Shown: positions 18,208 through 27,215 of the stretch, in pieces
How positions within the stretch are numbered: the first letter of the stretch is position 1
Layout: each line of letters opens with the position of its first letter
Assembly (NCBI GenBank): GCA_036384915.1
Contig: DASVLJ010000023.1
Location: 58,031 to 122,030, forward strand
Direction of reading: 5' to 3'
Length of the DNA stretch: 64,000 nt
Source: PKWO01 sp036384915
GTDB lineage: Bacteria; Pseudomonadota; Gammaproteobacteria; Burkholderiales; Burkholderiaceae_D
The notes under the pieces: generated by a model
What the model was told of the DNA's origin: nothing
Database searches by the model: none
Seen by the model: the letters and a program-made list of their open reading frames with translations, nothing else
Program-made: the position numbers and the translations under genes

Positions 18208-19872
18208 TTGAACACATTACATTACCGGCACTGGCCGGCGAACCTGCCGCACCAACTCACGGTGCCCGAGACCAGCGTCTATGATAATCTCGGCATCGCC
18301 GCGTATCGGTATCCGAGCAAGACCGCCATCATTTTCTACGATTCGGAGTTGAGCTACCGCCGGCTCAATGCTGAAGTCGAAGCGCTGGCCGGTTATCTGC
18401 AAGCCGTGTGCGGCGTCAAGCGCGGCGACCGTGTGCTGCTCGACATGCAGAACAGTCCGCAATTCGTGATCGCATATTACGCCATCCTGCGTGCCGATGC
18501 CATGGTGGTGCCGGTCAACCCCATGCTCCTGACCGAGGAGCTGGCGCATTATGTCGAAGACAGTGGCGCGCGCGTGGTGTTCGCCGCGCAGGAAATTTTC
18601 CCGCGCATCGCTCCGCTGCTGGGTGCGAGCAAGCTGCAGCATGCCGTAGTGGCAACCTATTCCGATTACCTCGGCGCCAAGACCGATTTGCCGGTTCCCG
18701 AATTCGTACGCGCGCCGCGCGACGTGCCGGACATGCCCGGCGTCGCTGCCTGGAACGATGCGCTGGGCCAGGGGCACAAGCCCGGCCCGCACTTGGCCAC
18801 GCCGGACGATCTATGCTGCATGCCCTATACCTCGGGCACCACGGGCAAGCCCAAGGGCTGCATCCACACGCACCGCTCGGTAATGTTCACCACCGTCGCC
18901 AGCCCGGCCTGGTCCATGCCCAGCGTACCGGACCACGTCGGCTTGGCCGTGCTGCCATTTTTCCACGTCACCGGGATGCAGGTGAGCATGAATGCGCTGA
19001 TCGTCGGCGGCGGCACCATCGTGATTTTGCCGCGCTGGGACCGCGACACCGCCGGCCAGCTGATCACGCGCTACAAGGTCACGACCTGGACCAGCATTCC
19101 GACCATGATGATCGATTTCCTGTCCAACCCGCGTTTGGGCGAATACGACATCTCGAGCCTGCAGCGCGTCTCGGGCGGCGGCGCAGCTATGCCGGCGGCG
19201 ATCGCGCAAAAGTTGAAGGATTTGACAGGCCAGCAATACATGGAAGGCTACGGCTTGTCCGAAACCATCGCTGCCACGCACACCAATCCGCCGCAATACC
19301 TCAAGCAGCAATGCCTGGGTATTCCCATCTTCAATGTCGATTCGCGCGTGATCGATCCGGCGACCTTGCAGCCCCTGCCGCCGAACGAAGTCGGAGAAAT
19401 CGTGATCCACGGCCCGCAAGTCTTTCAGGGCTATTGGAACGACGCGCAAAAGACCGCCGAATCCTTCGTCGAAATCGACGGCAAACAATTTTTCCGCTCG
19501 GGCGACCTCGGTTATATCGACGATGAAGGCTTCTTCTTTTTTACCGACCGCTTGAAACGCATGATCAATGCCAGCGGCTTCAAAGTCTGGCCGGCCGAGG
19601 TCGAGGCCATGATGTATGAAAACAAGGAAATCCAGGAGTGCTGCATCATCGCCGCGCAAGATCCCTACCGCGGCGAAACCGTCAAGGCCGTCATCGTAAA
19701 AAAGCCCGGCAGCGAGCTGACCCAGCAAGCCGTGATCGACTGGGCTCATGAACGCATGGCTGCGTACAAGACACCGCGCATGGTTGAATTTGTTGAAGCG
19801 CTTCCCAAATCGGCTACAGGCAAGGTTATGTGGCGAGCTTTGCAAGAGAAGGAGATGGCTTCGGCCGGATAG
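18208..19872 (+). CDS. Long-chain fatty acid/aryl acyl-CoA ligase (AMP-binding enzyme)
   Basis: The 554-residue protein starts at TTG 18208, supported by GAGGCGGAGAC directly upstream; no ATG lies nearby in frame. It is an ANL-superfamily adenylate-forming enzyme. The P-loop is PYTSGTTGKPKGCIHTH, the A5-type motif is QQYMEGYGLSET, the A7-type motif is FFRSGDLGYID, the A8 hinge is DRLKRMINASGFKVWPAEVE, and the catalytic lysine is in KSATGKVMWR. It activates a carboxylic acid as acyl-AMP and transfers it to CoA. The closest family is long-chain acyl-CoA synthetase; chain-length preference is unknown. It lies 15 bp upstream of the radical SAM gene. Confidence 0.88.
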   Translation: MNTLHYRHWPANLPHQLTVPETSVYDNLGIAAYRYPSKTAIIFYDSELSYRRLNAEVEALAGYLQAVCGVKRGDRVLLDMQNSPQFVIAYYAILRADAMVVPVNPMLLTEELAHYVEDSGARVVFAAQEIFPRIAPLLGASKLQHAVVATYSDYLGAKTDLPVPEFVRAPRDVPDMPGVAAWNDALGQGHKPGPHLATPDDLCCMPYTSGTTGKPKGCIHTHRSVMFTTVASPAWSMPSVPDHVGLAVLPFFHVTGMQVSMNALIVGGGTIVILPRWDRDTAGQLITRYKVTTWTSIPTMMIDFLSNPRLGEYDISSLQRVSGGGAAMPAAIAQKLKDLTGQQYMEGYGLSETIAATHTNPPQYLKQQCLGIPIFNVDSRVIDPATLQPLPPNEVGEIVIHGPQVFQGYWNDAQKTAESFVEIDGKQFFRSGDLGYIDDEGFFFFTDRLKRMINASGFKVWPAEVEAMMYENKEIQECCIIAAQDPYRGETVKAVIVKKPGSELTQQAVIDWAHERMAAYKTPRMVEFVEALPKSATGKVMWRALQEKEMASAG

Positions 19873-19887
19873 GCGCCCGATAGTAAA

Positions 19888-21390
19888 ATGGCGGATATGA
19901 GCATCATCTTATCCACCTTGAACGCGCGCTATGCCCACGCCTCGCTGGGCTTGCGCTACCTCCTGGCCAACATGGCCGAACTGCGCGAGCAGACGCAGTT
20001 GCAGGAATTCGTGATCGGCACGCGCACGGCCGACCTGGCCGAGAAGTTATTGGCGGCCAAGCCGCGCATCATCGGTTTCGGCGTCTACATCTGGAACGTC
20101 GAAGAGACAGCCAAGCTGGTCGCCTTGTTGAAACGCGTCGCGCCGGAAATCGTCATCGTGCTCGGCGGCCCGGAAGTGTCGTACGAGACGCAGCAACAGG
20201 AAATCGCGAAGCTGGCCGATTACGTCATCACCGGCTGGGGCGACATCAGCTTTGCCGCGCTCTGTCGCCAGATCCTGCAAGGCCCCAAGCCGCTGATGAA
20301 AATCCACGCCGGGGTGCAACCGCCCCTCGGCGAGCTGGCGCTGCCCTACGCGCTTTACAGCAACGAAGACATCGCCCACCGCACGCTCTATGTCGAAGCC
20401 TCGCGCGGTTGCCCGTTCAAGTGCGAATTCTGCCTCTCCTCGCTCGACAAGACCGCCTGGCCCTTCGAGCTCGACAGCTTCCTTGCCGAACTTGAGACGC
20501 TCCATGCGCGCGGTGCAAGGCTGTTCAAGTTCGTCGACCGCACCTTCAACCTCAACGTCAAGACCAGCCTGCGCATCCTGCAATTCTTCCTCGACAAGCT
20601 GGAGGCGGCGCCGCATGATCCCGTGTTTGCGCACTTCGAAGTCGTGCCCGACCACCTGCCCGATGCTTTGAAGGAAGCGATCGCGCGCTTTCCCGACGGC
20701 GCGCTGCAATTCGAAATCGGCATCCAGAGCTTCAACCCGGAGGTGCAGGCCCTGGTCAGCCGCAGGCAGAACAACGACAAGGCGGCCGACAATATCCGCT
20801 GGCTGTGCACGCAATCGCGCGCCCACTTGCACGTCGACTTGATCGCCGGCTTGCCCGGTGAAGACATGGCCAGCTTCGCGCGCGGCTTCGACCGGCTTGT
20901 TGCGCTAGGCCCGCATGAAATCCAGTTCGGCATCCTGAAGCGCTTGCGCGGTACGCCCATCATCCGCCACACGGAAGCTTACCGGCTCGCCTTCGACCCG
21001 CATCCGCCCTATGCCATTCTGGCCACGGACCGCATCGATTTCGCCGACATGCAGCGCCTGGTGCGCTTCGCGCGTTATTGGGACCTGGTTGCGAACTCGG
21101 GACGCTTTGCGCAGACGCTGCCGCATCTGCTGGGCTTATCGAGCAATGGGCCGTTCGCCAATTTCCTGGCTTTTTCCGATTGGCTCTATGAGAGGACCGA
21201 TGCCACGCACCGCATCGCACTCGACCGCCTGGCCGGTCTCGTGACGCAATGGCTATGCCTGCAAGGGATGGACAAGCCGCAGGCCGAGCGCCTGCTGGCC
21301 GGCGACTACGCGGGGAAGGCGCCGAGCACGGCGTCGCACAAGCAAAAGCCTGCACTACCGCAGCGGCAGGCCAGGCATCTCGCTGCCTAA
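19888..21390 (+). CDS. B12-binding-domain radical SAM protein
   Basis: The protein has 500 residues. Residues 1-135 form a cobalamin-binding Rossmann-like domain (IIGFGVYIWNVEET, VLGGPEVSYE). Residues about 170-400 form the radical SAM barrel, with the 4Fe-4S cysteines in RGCPFKCEFC. A DUF4080-like C-terminal part follows. Such enzymes use SAM and cobalamin for methylation or related radical chemistry; the substrate here is unknown. The DxHxxG cobalamin motif is not obvious, so B12 may bind base-on or not at all. The gene ends 4 bp inside the convergent DUF3717 gene. Confidence 0.85.
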   Translation: MADMSIILSTLNARYAHASLGLRYLLANMAELREQTQLQEFVIGTRTADLAEKLLAAKPRIIGFGVYIWNVEETAKLVALLKRVAPEIVIVLGGPEVSYETQQQEIAKLADYVITGWGDISFAALCRQILQGPKPLMKIHAGVQPPLGELALPYALYSNEDIAHRTLYVEASRGCPFKCEFCLSSLDKTAWPFELDSFLAELETLHARGARLFKFVDRTFNLNVKTSLRILQFFLDKLEAAPHDPVFAHFEVVPDHLPDALKEAIARFPDGALQFEIGIQSFNPEVQALVSRRQNNDKAADNIRWLCTQSRAHLHVDLIAGLPGEDMASFARGFDRLVALGPHEIQFGILKRLRGTPIIRHTEAYRLAFDPHPPYAILATDRIDFADMQRLVRFARYWDLVANSGRFAQTLPHLLGLSSNGPFANFLAFSDWLYERTDATHRIALDRLAGLVTQWLCLQGMDKPQAERLLAGDYAGKAPSTASHKQKPALPQRQARHLAA

Positions 21391-21602
21391 ACTTTCTTCT
21401 GGCGCCAGCCCTCGATCAACTGCCGGCACGATGCGTTCAGGCTGTCGAGCGGCATCGCGCGCTGGCGGCTGTAGATCATCGTTGCATACACCGTCGCCAA
21501 GGTATTGACCTCGGGCGACAAGGCGCGCTCCTCGCCCTGCGAAGGCCTGAGCTGCCGCCAGTAGTTGATCGCCTCTTCGAGTTCGGTCAGCGTGATATCC
21601 AT
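21387..21602 (-). CDS. DUF3717 domain-containing protein
   Basis: A 71-residue acidic-to-neutral cytoplasmic protein matching the Burkholderiales DUF3717 pattern (MDITLTELEEAINYWR near the start, LATVYATMIY in the middle, IEGWRQ near the end). It has no signal peptide or membrane segment. Function is unknown. It lies 29 bp downstream of the methyltransferase gene on the same strand, so the two may be co-transcribed. Confidence 0.85.
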   Translation of the reverse strand: MDITLTELEEAINYWRQLRPSQGEERALSPEVNTLATVYATMIYSRQRAMPLDSLNASCRQLIEGWRQKKV

Positions 21603-21631
21603 GGCTTCATTTTACGCGATGCGCAAAACTT

Positions 21632-23050
21632 TCATCCAAACAAGCGCGACAACAAACCGCCGCCTTTGTCGGCCTCGCCTTCTTCGATGGCCAGTGAACG
21701 CAAGCCGATCCCGAGTTTGCGCGTATCGGTATTGTTCAAGTCCGGCAAGTCGCGCGGGCGAGTCGGCTGCGGCACGAAGATGTCGATACTGCTCGCATTG
21801 GACCCATCGAACCGGAAGCGATGCAGGGGCGACCGGTGCGGATCCTTCAAACGGCTTTGCTGCTCTTGCGCGCCAACCTTTACGCGCAGCATCCGGTCCA
21901 GGTTAGGGCCGAACACTTCATGCAGCTGCAACTGCAGCGTGAAGCTGGGCGGCAGCGCCTGCGAGAATTCGATATGCAGACAATCGCCCTCGGTCCAGCG
22001 GCCCCAACTCTCCCATTGCGACAAGCCGGAAACGTGCGCAACGAAGTCGGGCAAGCCCTCGCGCGTGAAATCGATGCCGTCGGCGAGCTTGCCCGAATAG
22101 CGATCCTCGGCTTCGGGCGGCAAATCCTTGCCGAAGCTTGCGCGCGAACCGACCACGACTGAGGAATGCGGTGCCGCCACCGCGCTCTTGAACCATTGAA
22201 AGCCCAGGCCCAGTTTGTCGAACAGGCTGCGCAGATAGGCTTCGGTATAGCCTAGCTCGAGCCAGCCCCAGTTGCGCATGGCGCGCAGCGATTCGCCGTC
22301 GAAGCGCGGCCCCCAGGGGTAGGGCAGGATGTCGCTGGTGTCGGGCATGATGGGTTCGGCACCGAGCAGAATCTTGCCGTCCGGCTGCATGTGCCGCTCA
22401 AGCAGCGTGCGCAGGCAAGCCTGGTGGTCCATCAAATGGTGAAAAGATTCGAAGAAAATCACCGCGTCGTACTTGTCTTCGGCCCGGTTTGCCTCGCGCT
22501 CGGCCAGCCACTCGTCGAGCGTCTTGGCGATCACTGTCGGCGGCGTGGGAAAGCCGCGCGTGAAGTTGCGCACGCCTTCACATTGCGCAGGGTTCGGGTC
22601 GATCGCATCCACGCGGTAGCCCATGCGCGCCAGGTTCCAGGTCAGCGAACCCATGCCGCAGCCGACCTCGAGCACGCGCGCGCCGCGCGGCAGTCCGGCG
22701 GAGCGGATCAAAAAACCGTAGGCGATGAGGAAGCATCCGACCGTCTCGGGGCATTGCGTACCCCAGGGATAGGGCCAGTTCGCTTCGTAGTCGAGGTTCA
22801 AGCGGGGCAGACCTTCGAAGTCGCGCGAATGCTGCTTACCGATGATTTCCTCGTGCACACGCTTGATCTTTTCGATATAGGCGCTCGATAGCGGGTCGGT
22901 CGCGAGGATGTCGGCAATATCGCCCGTGATCCTGATCGAGAATTCGGCAAGCCGTTTCACGAGTTCGGCATTGTCGTGCGAGGAATTCTCTTCGATGTCC
23001 TTGATGACGGCATCAAGCCTGGCGAGTTCCGCGTGATCGAAGTAAGGCAT
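21632..23050 (-). CDS. Class I SAM-dependent methyltransferase
   Basis: Starting at ATG 23050 (MPYFDHAELARL), the protein has 472 residues. Motif I (VLEVGCGMGSLTWNLARMGY), the acidic end of strand 2 (DAIDPN), and a post-I segment (YDAVIFFESFHHL) mark a class I methyltransferase at about 130-290. A roughly 180-residue C-terminal region of unknown fold follows. Sequence around the core resembles small-molecule or glycan methyltransferases. The acceptor is unknown. No strong ribosome site precedes the start. Confidence 0.8.
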   Translation of the reverse strand: MPYFDHAELARLDAVIKDIEENSSHDNAELVKRLAEFSIRITGDIADILATDPLSSAYIEKIKRVHEEIIGKQHSRDFEGLPRLNLDYEANWPYPWGTQCPETVGCFLIAYGFLIRSAGLPRGARVLEVGCGMGSLTWNLARMGYRVDAIDPNPAQCEGVRNFTRGFPTPPTVIAKTLDEWLAEREANRAEDKYDAVIFFESFHHLMDHQACLRTLLERHMQPDGKILLGAEPIMPDTSDILPYPWGPRFDGESLRAMRNWGWLELGYTEAYLRSLFDKLGLGFQWFKSAVAAPHSSVVVGSRASFGKDLPPEAEDRYSGKLADGIDFTREGLPDFVAHVSGLSQWESWGRWTEGDCLHIEFSQALPPSFTLQLQLHEVFGPNLDRMLRVKVGAQEQQSRLKDPHRSPLHRFRFDGSNASSIDIFVPQPTRPRDLPDLNNTDTRKLGIGLRSLAIEEGEADKGGGLLSRLFG

Positions 23051-23197
23051 GAGGTAGTTGAGAAATGGCTTCCGAGGCCGCCGATGGTAGCATAATGCCA
23101 ATGAGTCCATGGCAAGCTTTTCAGTGCCTCGCCTCGCCCCTGCTTACGTGTCCGAAAACGGCTAGACGCTTACTTGACCGGGGCGTATAACGTCCTC

Positions 23198-24700
23198 ATG
23201 GACACTCTACATCACAGCGACATCGATCTGCCCGACCGCGAAATCTGCTATCGCGCCTTGCTCGCGCGCGACACGCGCTTCGATGGCGTATTCTTTACCG
23301 GCGTCAAGACCACGGGCATTTACTGCCGCCCCGTATGCCGCGTCAAGACGCCGCGTGCATCCTCTTGTACCTTCTTCGCCAATGCGGCCTCGGCCGAGGC
23401 CGCGGGTTACCGCCCTTGCCTGCGTTGCCGGCCGGAACTGGCACCCTATGCCTTGCAGCAAAACCTCGCCTATGCCGTGTGGCAGCGCATTGCCGCCGGC
23501 GCACTGAATAATGGCGACCTGGAAAGCCTGTCGCAGGAAGTCGGTCTGTCTTCACGCCAATTGCGGCGTGTGTTGCAAGAACACTTCGGTGTCTCTCCGG
23601 TGGAACTGGCGCAGACGCAGCGCTTGCTGTTCGCCAAGAAACTGCTGCAGGAAACGCGCCTGCCTATGACCGAACTCGCCTATGCTGCCGGCTTCCGCAG
23701 CTTGCGCCGCTTCAATGCCTTGTTTGCCGAGCGCTATGGCATGGCGCCCTCGGCGGTGCGGCGCGAAGCCAATGCCGAAGCCGGCGCGGACGATGCGCTC
23801 GTGCTGCGTCTGGCTTACCGTCCGCCATATAACTGGGAGGCAGTCCTGGGTTATCTCGCCGGGCGCGCGATTCCCGGCGTGGAAAGCGTGCGGGATGGCG
23901 CTTATCGGCGCACCGTGCGCGTCGATAATGCCGCGGGCTGGATCCAGGTACGCCGGCTCGAAGGGCGCGAACAGCTCGAACTCGAAGTCGCGCCGCACCT
24001 CGCACCGTATTTGATGACGCTGCTGGCGCGCGTGCGCACGCAATTCGATCTCGACGCCAACCCGGAGGTGATCGAAGCCCATCTGGGGCAGGACGCCATG
24101 CTGGCGCAACACATCGCCGCGGCACCGGGGCTGCGCGTGCCCGGCGCTTTCGATACCTTCGAGCTGGCCGTGCGTGCCGTGCTGGGCCAGCAGGTCAGCG
24201 TGGCCGGTGCAAGCACGATTGCCGGGCGACTCGTGGCGCGCTTCGGCGAAGCCGTGGCGACGCCCTTGGAGCAAGTGACGCATCTGTTTCCGCGCCCCGA
24301 AGCACTGGCCGCCGCTACGGTCGATGATATCGCCCCGCTGGGGATGCCGGGCAAGCGTGCGCAAACCATCATCGGCCTGGCACGCTTTGCCAGCGAGGGC
24401 GGCCTCGATATCAAACCCGGCGCCAGCCTCGCACAAGCGATCGCCCAATTGCGCGCCGTGCCCGGCATAGGCGAATGGACTGCGCAATACATCGCCATGC
24501 GCGCCTTGCGTTTTCCCGACGCTTTCCCGGCCGGCGACCTCGGCTTGCAAAAGGCGGCCGCCTTGAGCGAGCCGAGGGACGGGGTGGCGCGCCTGTCCGA
24601 AAAACAATTGTTGGCACGCGCCGCCGGCTGGTCGCCCTGGCGCGGCTACGCGGCACTGCTGTTGTGGAACTCGTTGCACGTGGAAAAGGAAATATCATGA
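23198..24700 (+). CDS. alkA: Ada N-terminal/AraC/AlkA fusion: methyl-phosphotriester sensor and 3-methyladenine DNA glycosylase
   Basis: Starting at ATG 23198 the protein has 500 residues with three parts. Residues 10-85 are the Ada zinc domain with four cysteines (GIYCRPVC and RPCLRCRPE), the first being the methyl-phosphotriester acceptor. Residues about 95-195 are an AraC-type helix-turn-helix. Residues about 210-500 are AlkA, with the helix-hairpin-helix VPGIGEWTAQYIAMRAL and the catalytic Asp in FPAGDLGLQKA. It thus combines alkylation sensing and base excision. Its stop codon overlaps the ogt start (ATGA). It probably activates its own transcript after methylation; that is inference from Ada. 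Confidence 0.93.
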   Translation: MDTLHHSDIDLPDREICYRALLARDTRFDGVFFTGVKTTGIYCRPVCRVKTPRASSCTFFANAASAEAAGYRPCLRCRPELAPYALQQNLAYAVWQRIAAGALNNGDLESLSQEVGLSSRQLRRVLQEHFGVSPVELAQTQRLLFAKKLLQETRLPMTELAYAAGFRSLRRFNALFAERYGMAPSAVRREANAEAGADDALVLRLAYRPPYNWEAVLGYLAGRAIPGVESVRDGAYRRTVRVDNAAGWIQVRRLEGREQLELEVAPHLAPYLMTLLARVRTQFDLDANPEVIEAHLGQDAMLAQHIAAAPGLRVPGAFDTFELAVRAVLGQQVSVAGASTIAGRLVARFGEAVATPLEQVTHLFPRPEALAAATVDDIAPLGMPGKRAQTIIGLARFASEGGLDIKPGASLAQAIAQLRAVPGIGEWTAQYIAMRALRFPDAFPAGDLGLQKAAALSEPRDGVARLSEKQLLARAAGWSPWRGYAALLLWNSLHVEKEIS

Positions 24701-25188
24701 TCTTTTATACCGACATGCCCAGCCCCGTGGGCAAGCTGACGGTCGCCGCGACCGAGCGCGGCCTGTGCGGCATCTATTTCGAACAGCATCGCCATTTCAA
24801 GGGCAAGGATGGTTGGCAGCGCGATGCGCAGCATGGCGTCGTGCGGCAGGCCGTGCGTCAGATCGAGGAATTCTTTGCCGGCACCCGGGAGCATTTCGAT
24901 GTGCCGCTCGATCTACATGGAACGCCGTTCCAGCAGGAAGTCTGGCAGGAGTTGTTGCGCATCCCTTACGGTGCCAAGGTCAGCTATGGCGAACACGCCC
25001 GCGCGGTCGGGCGGCCCAAGGCGGCACGCGCGGTCGGCGCGGCGATTGGGCGCAATCCGGTCTCCATCATCGTGCCCTGCCATCGTGTGGTCGGCAGCAA
25101 TGGTTCGCTGACCGATTATGCCGGCGGACTGGAGCGCAAGCGCATGCTGCTGGAGCACGAATTGCGCTCGCGGAGGCTCGCTGCTTGA
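24697..25188 (+). CDS. ogt: Methylated-DNA--protein-cysteine S-methyltransferase
   Basis: ATG 24697 overlaps the alkA stop codon by 4 bp and follows GGAAA, so translation is coupled. The 163-residue protein has the suicide cysteine in IIVPCHRVVG, the asparagine-arginine helix region YGEHARAVGRPKAARAVG, and the active-site-loop glycine-rich segment DYAGGLERK. It removes alkyl groups from O6-alkylguanine. Together with the upstream Ada-AlkA fusion it makes a split version of the adaptive response. Confidence 0.95.
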   Translation: MIFYTDMPSPVGKLTVAATERGLCGIYFEQHRHFKGKDGWQRDAQHGVVRQAVRQIEEFFAGTREHFDVPLDLHGTPFQQEVWQELLRIPYGAKVSYGEHARAVGRPKAARAVGAAIGRNPVSIIVPCHRVVGSNGSLTDYAGGLERKRMLLEHELRSRRLAA

Positions 25189-25258
25189 GGGGCCAGGCAG
25201 AAATGAAAAGAGGGTGCAAGCACCTTCCCTCCCCGCGTCACGGCATGGAACCGCTTGG

Positions 25259-26770
25259 TTAGAATGACTTGAACGCGTTACCGTAAGCGAACTGTGCGGC
25301 CCCATTGCCGTTGCAGTTTCCCAAGGCCGGCGTCGCCGGCGTGCCTGCCGGGCAAGGCGCGTCGCGCGTCTCGGACCAGAAGCCGAGGAAGCCGATACCG
25401 TTCGAACCCGCTGCCGACACCAGGTAAGACGCGTGCGCCAGCGTGAACACCTCGGCCGAATTGTCGTTCTGGCCTATCATCGGCGTCACGCCCAACTTGG
25501 CCGCGATGGCGGCGTGCGACAGCGCAGGGTAGAGCGGTTCAAGCTGGTTCATGGTGGACCAGGCCGCATACATCGCATCCAGGCCCATCTGGCCGCTATT
25601 GTCGTAAGCGGTGCCGTAGTCCATCGCCATCACGTTGACGGTCGTGATGTTGACGCCCTTCGATACCGCGTCTTGCAGCAAGGTCATACCTTGCGATGTC
25701 AAGCCGTTCGGCAGCGCCGGCAGTGTGAACGAGACCTGCAGCCCGGGGTTGGCCTTCTGCAGCGCGGCGATTACCGTGTTGCGCGTCGCATTGGCCGAGC
25801 TGTTGCCCAGGGCGCCGCCTTCCACGTCGAAATCGATGCGTTTCAGGGCATATTGCGTGATCACGGCCTGGTACTGTGCCTGCAATGCACCGGCGCTGCC
25901 GCAAGTCGTCGCCAATTCGCTGCCCGCCGCGCCGCCGAACGAGGCCACCACGTCGCCGCCCTGCGAGCGGATGGTCTTGATATCGGATAGATAGAGGTTG
26001 GAAGATAGCGGGATCGTACCGGCCCACGATGCCGTGCAACTGCCGCTGTCGATGATGAAAGCCAGCGTGTAGTGATAGCCGACCTGCGAGGCATTGGCAG
26101 CCAGCGGGTAGTTCATCGTCACGTCGACATACGGTGCGAACAATGTCGACGATGCCTTGCCCGGCAGAGCGCCGCAATAGCCGACCAGATTCCACGGACC
26201 GGAGCCGCCTGCGGTCGGCGTATTGTTTTGCGTCCAGTACGAAGCTTGCCACAGGTAGTTGTCATAGACTGCCTGCTGGCCACCGGTGTAAACCGAGCTT
26301 GAACTCCAGGCCGGCGCGCTGCACGAAGGGGGGGGCGTGGGCGTCGGGGTAGGAGTAGGCGTCGGTGTGGGTGTCGGGGTTGGCGTCGGAGTAGGCGTGG
26401 GCGTAGGAGTCGGTGTGGGCGTAGGAGTCGGTGTTGGGGTTGGTGTCGGAGTGGGTGTAGGCGTACCGCAGGCGCCGTTCGATGTCCATGGCTGGCCGCT
26501 GCCGGCGCCGCCGTTATTGGTCGACGGGTTGTTGCCCTGGGTCCACCAATTTGCGGTGTAGTTCACACTGTTGTAGCTGACCTTGGCGCCGCCATTGTAG
26601 GCGGTGGTCGAGACCCAAGCCGCGTTACAGGCTGGCAGCGTGGCCTTGATGCTGCGCGTCATCACCTTCTGTTGTGCGCCGAGCGAATCGTTGGAGCCAC
26701 CGCCGCAAGCTGCCAACATGCCGCCCACAAGGCCGACGGCTACCGTGCTGCCGATCTTTGTTTTCATCAT
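25259..26770 (-). CDS. GH18 chitinase lipoprotein with two CBM5/12-type modules and a (Thr-Pro)n linker
   Basis: ATG 26770 follows GAGGAGAGATGAA and yields 503 residues. Residues 1-22 are a lipoprotein signal with lipobox LAAC. Two chitin-binding-like modules (about 47-101 and 152-200) each show the AW..Y..G...Y....W.A..WTQ pattern. Between them lies a linker of about 22 Thr-Pro repeats (103-148). Residues about 210-503 are a GH18 barrel with the catalytic motif DFDVEGG at 313-319 and the substrate-binding AMDYG. It should hydrolyse chitin at the cell surface or after release. It is a single gene, convergent with ogt. Confidence 0.92.
   Translation of the reverse strand: MMKTKIGSTVAVGLVGGMLAACGGGSNDSLGAQQKVMTRSIKATLPACNAAWVSTTAYNGGAKVSYNSVNYTANWWTQGNNPSTNNGGAGSGQPWTSNGACGTPTPTPTPTPTPTPTPTPTPTPTPTPTPTPTPTPTPTPTPTPTPPPSCSAPAWSSSSVYTGGQQAVYDNYLWQASYWTQNNTPTAGGSGPWNLVGYCGALPGKASSTLFAPYVDVTMNYPLAANASQVGYHYTLAFIIDSGSCTASWAGTIPLSSNLYLSDIKTIRSQGGDVVASFGGAAGSELATTCGSAGALQAQYQAVITQYALKRIDFDVEGGALGNSSANATRNTVIAALQKANPGLQVSFTLPALPNGLTSQGMTLLQDAVSKGVNITTVNVMAMDYGTAYDNSGQMGLDAMYAAWSTMNQLEPLYPALSHAAIAAKLGVTPMIGQNDNSAEVFTLAHASYLVSAAGSNGIGFLGFWSETRDAPCPAGTPATPALGNCNGNGAAQFAYGNAFKSF
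26331..26466. repeat. Degenerate 6-bp tandem repeat encoding the (Thr-Pro)n linker
   Basis: About 22 copies of a GT-GGN-type hexamer, read on the minus strand as alternating Thr and Pro codons with synonymous variation. Copy-number change would keep the reading frame and only alter linker length between the two chitin-binding modules. Confidence 0.9.
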
Positions 26771-27215
26771 TTCATCTCTCCTCGTAATATGAAGGAGGGG
26801 GCCTGCGCCCCCTCGCTTCACTTTGTTTTGCTCTCTCTCGTCGTTGTCCTCATCCTTTATTTACCGGTTAAGGCAGGCTTAGCCTACGCTCACGATTTTT
26901 CAGGTCAACTGGTTTTCAATTCGTCATTCCGCGTGCATACCAATTGCACGCCTCGTGCATGGGTAAGCAGACCACAATGAATCCTCCCCAGAGACGGGTG
27001 AAAGACGTTCGCATGACACTGGAAGCGGGCTGATGCCGCTTGCAAGCCACATCCTGGAGATGGGCAATGTGGTCTTATCGCGCGGCGTACCACTTCCGGC
27101 CATTTTTCGTGCGAGCATGCCATGCGGCAACGCGTCACTGCGGTTGAGCGAATCTTAAAAATCGCACCCGATTTCCGCTACACTCAGCGCTTTGTCTCAA
27201 GGAATTTCCCGTTAC
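26771..27215. other. Intergenic region between chitinase and glycosyltransferase genes
   Basis: I see no gene here. It must hold the divergent promoters. Features seen: an 8-bp stem with a 4-nt loop at 26795-26814 in the chitinase leader just above its ribosome site; a perfect 7-bp inverted repeat GCGTGCA-N7-TGCACGC at 26931-26951, a possible operator; and CCACAT/ATGTGG arms near 27049-27075. None can be tied to a known regulator. Confidence 0.4.

Noticed and set aside
26331..26466. Possible CRISPR or other array-like repeat
   Set aside because: The unit is a 6-bp codon repeat inside a gene without spacers.
26795..26814. Terminator upstream of the chitinase gene
   Set aside because: The 8-bp stem has no T tract on the minus strand and no plus-strand gene ends before it; it is more likely a leader hairpin.
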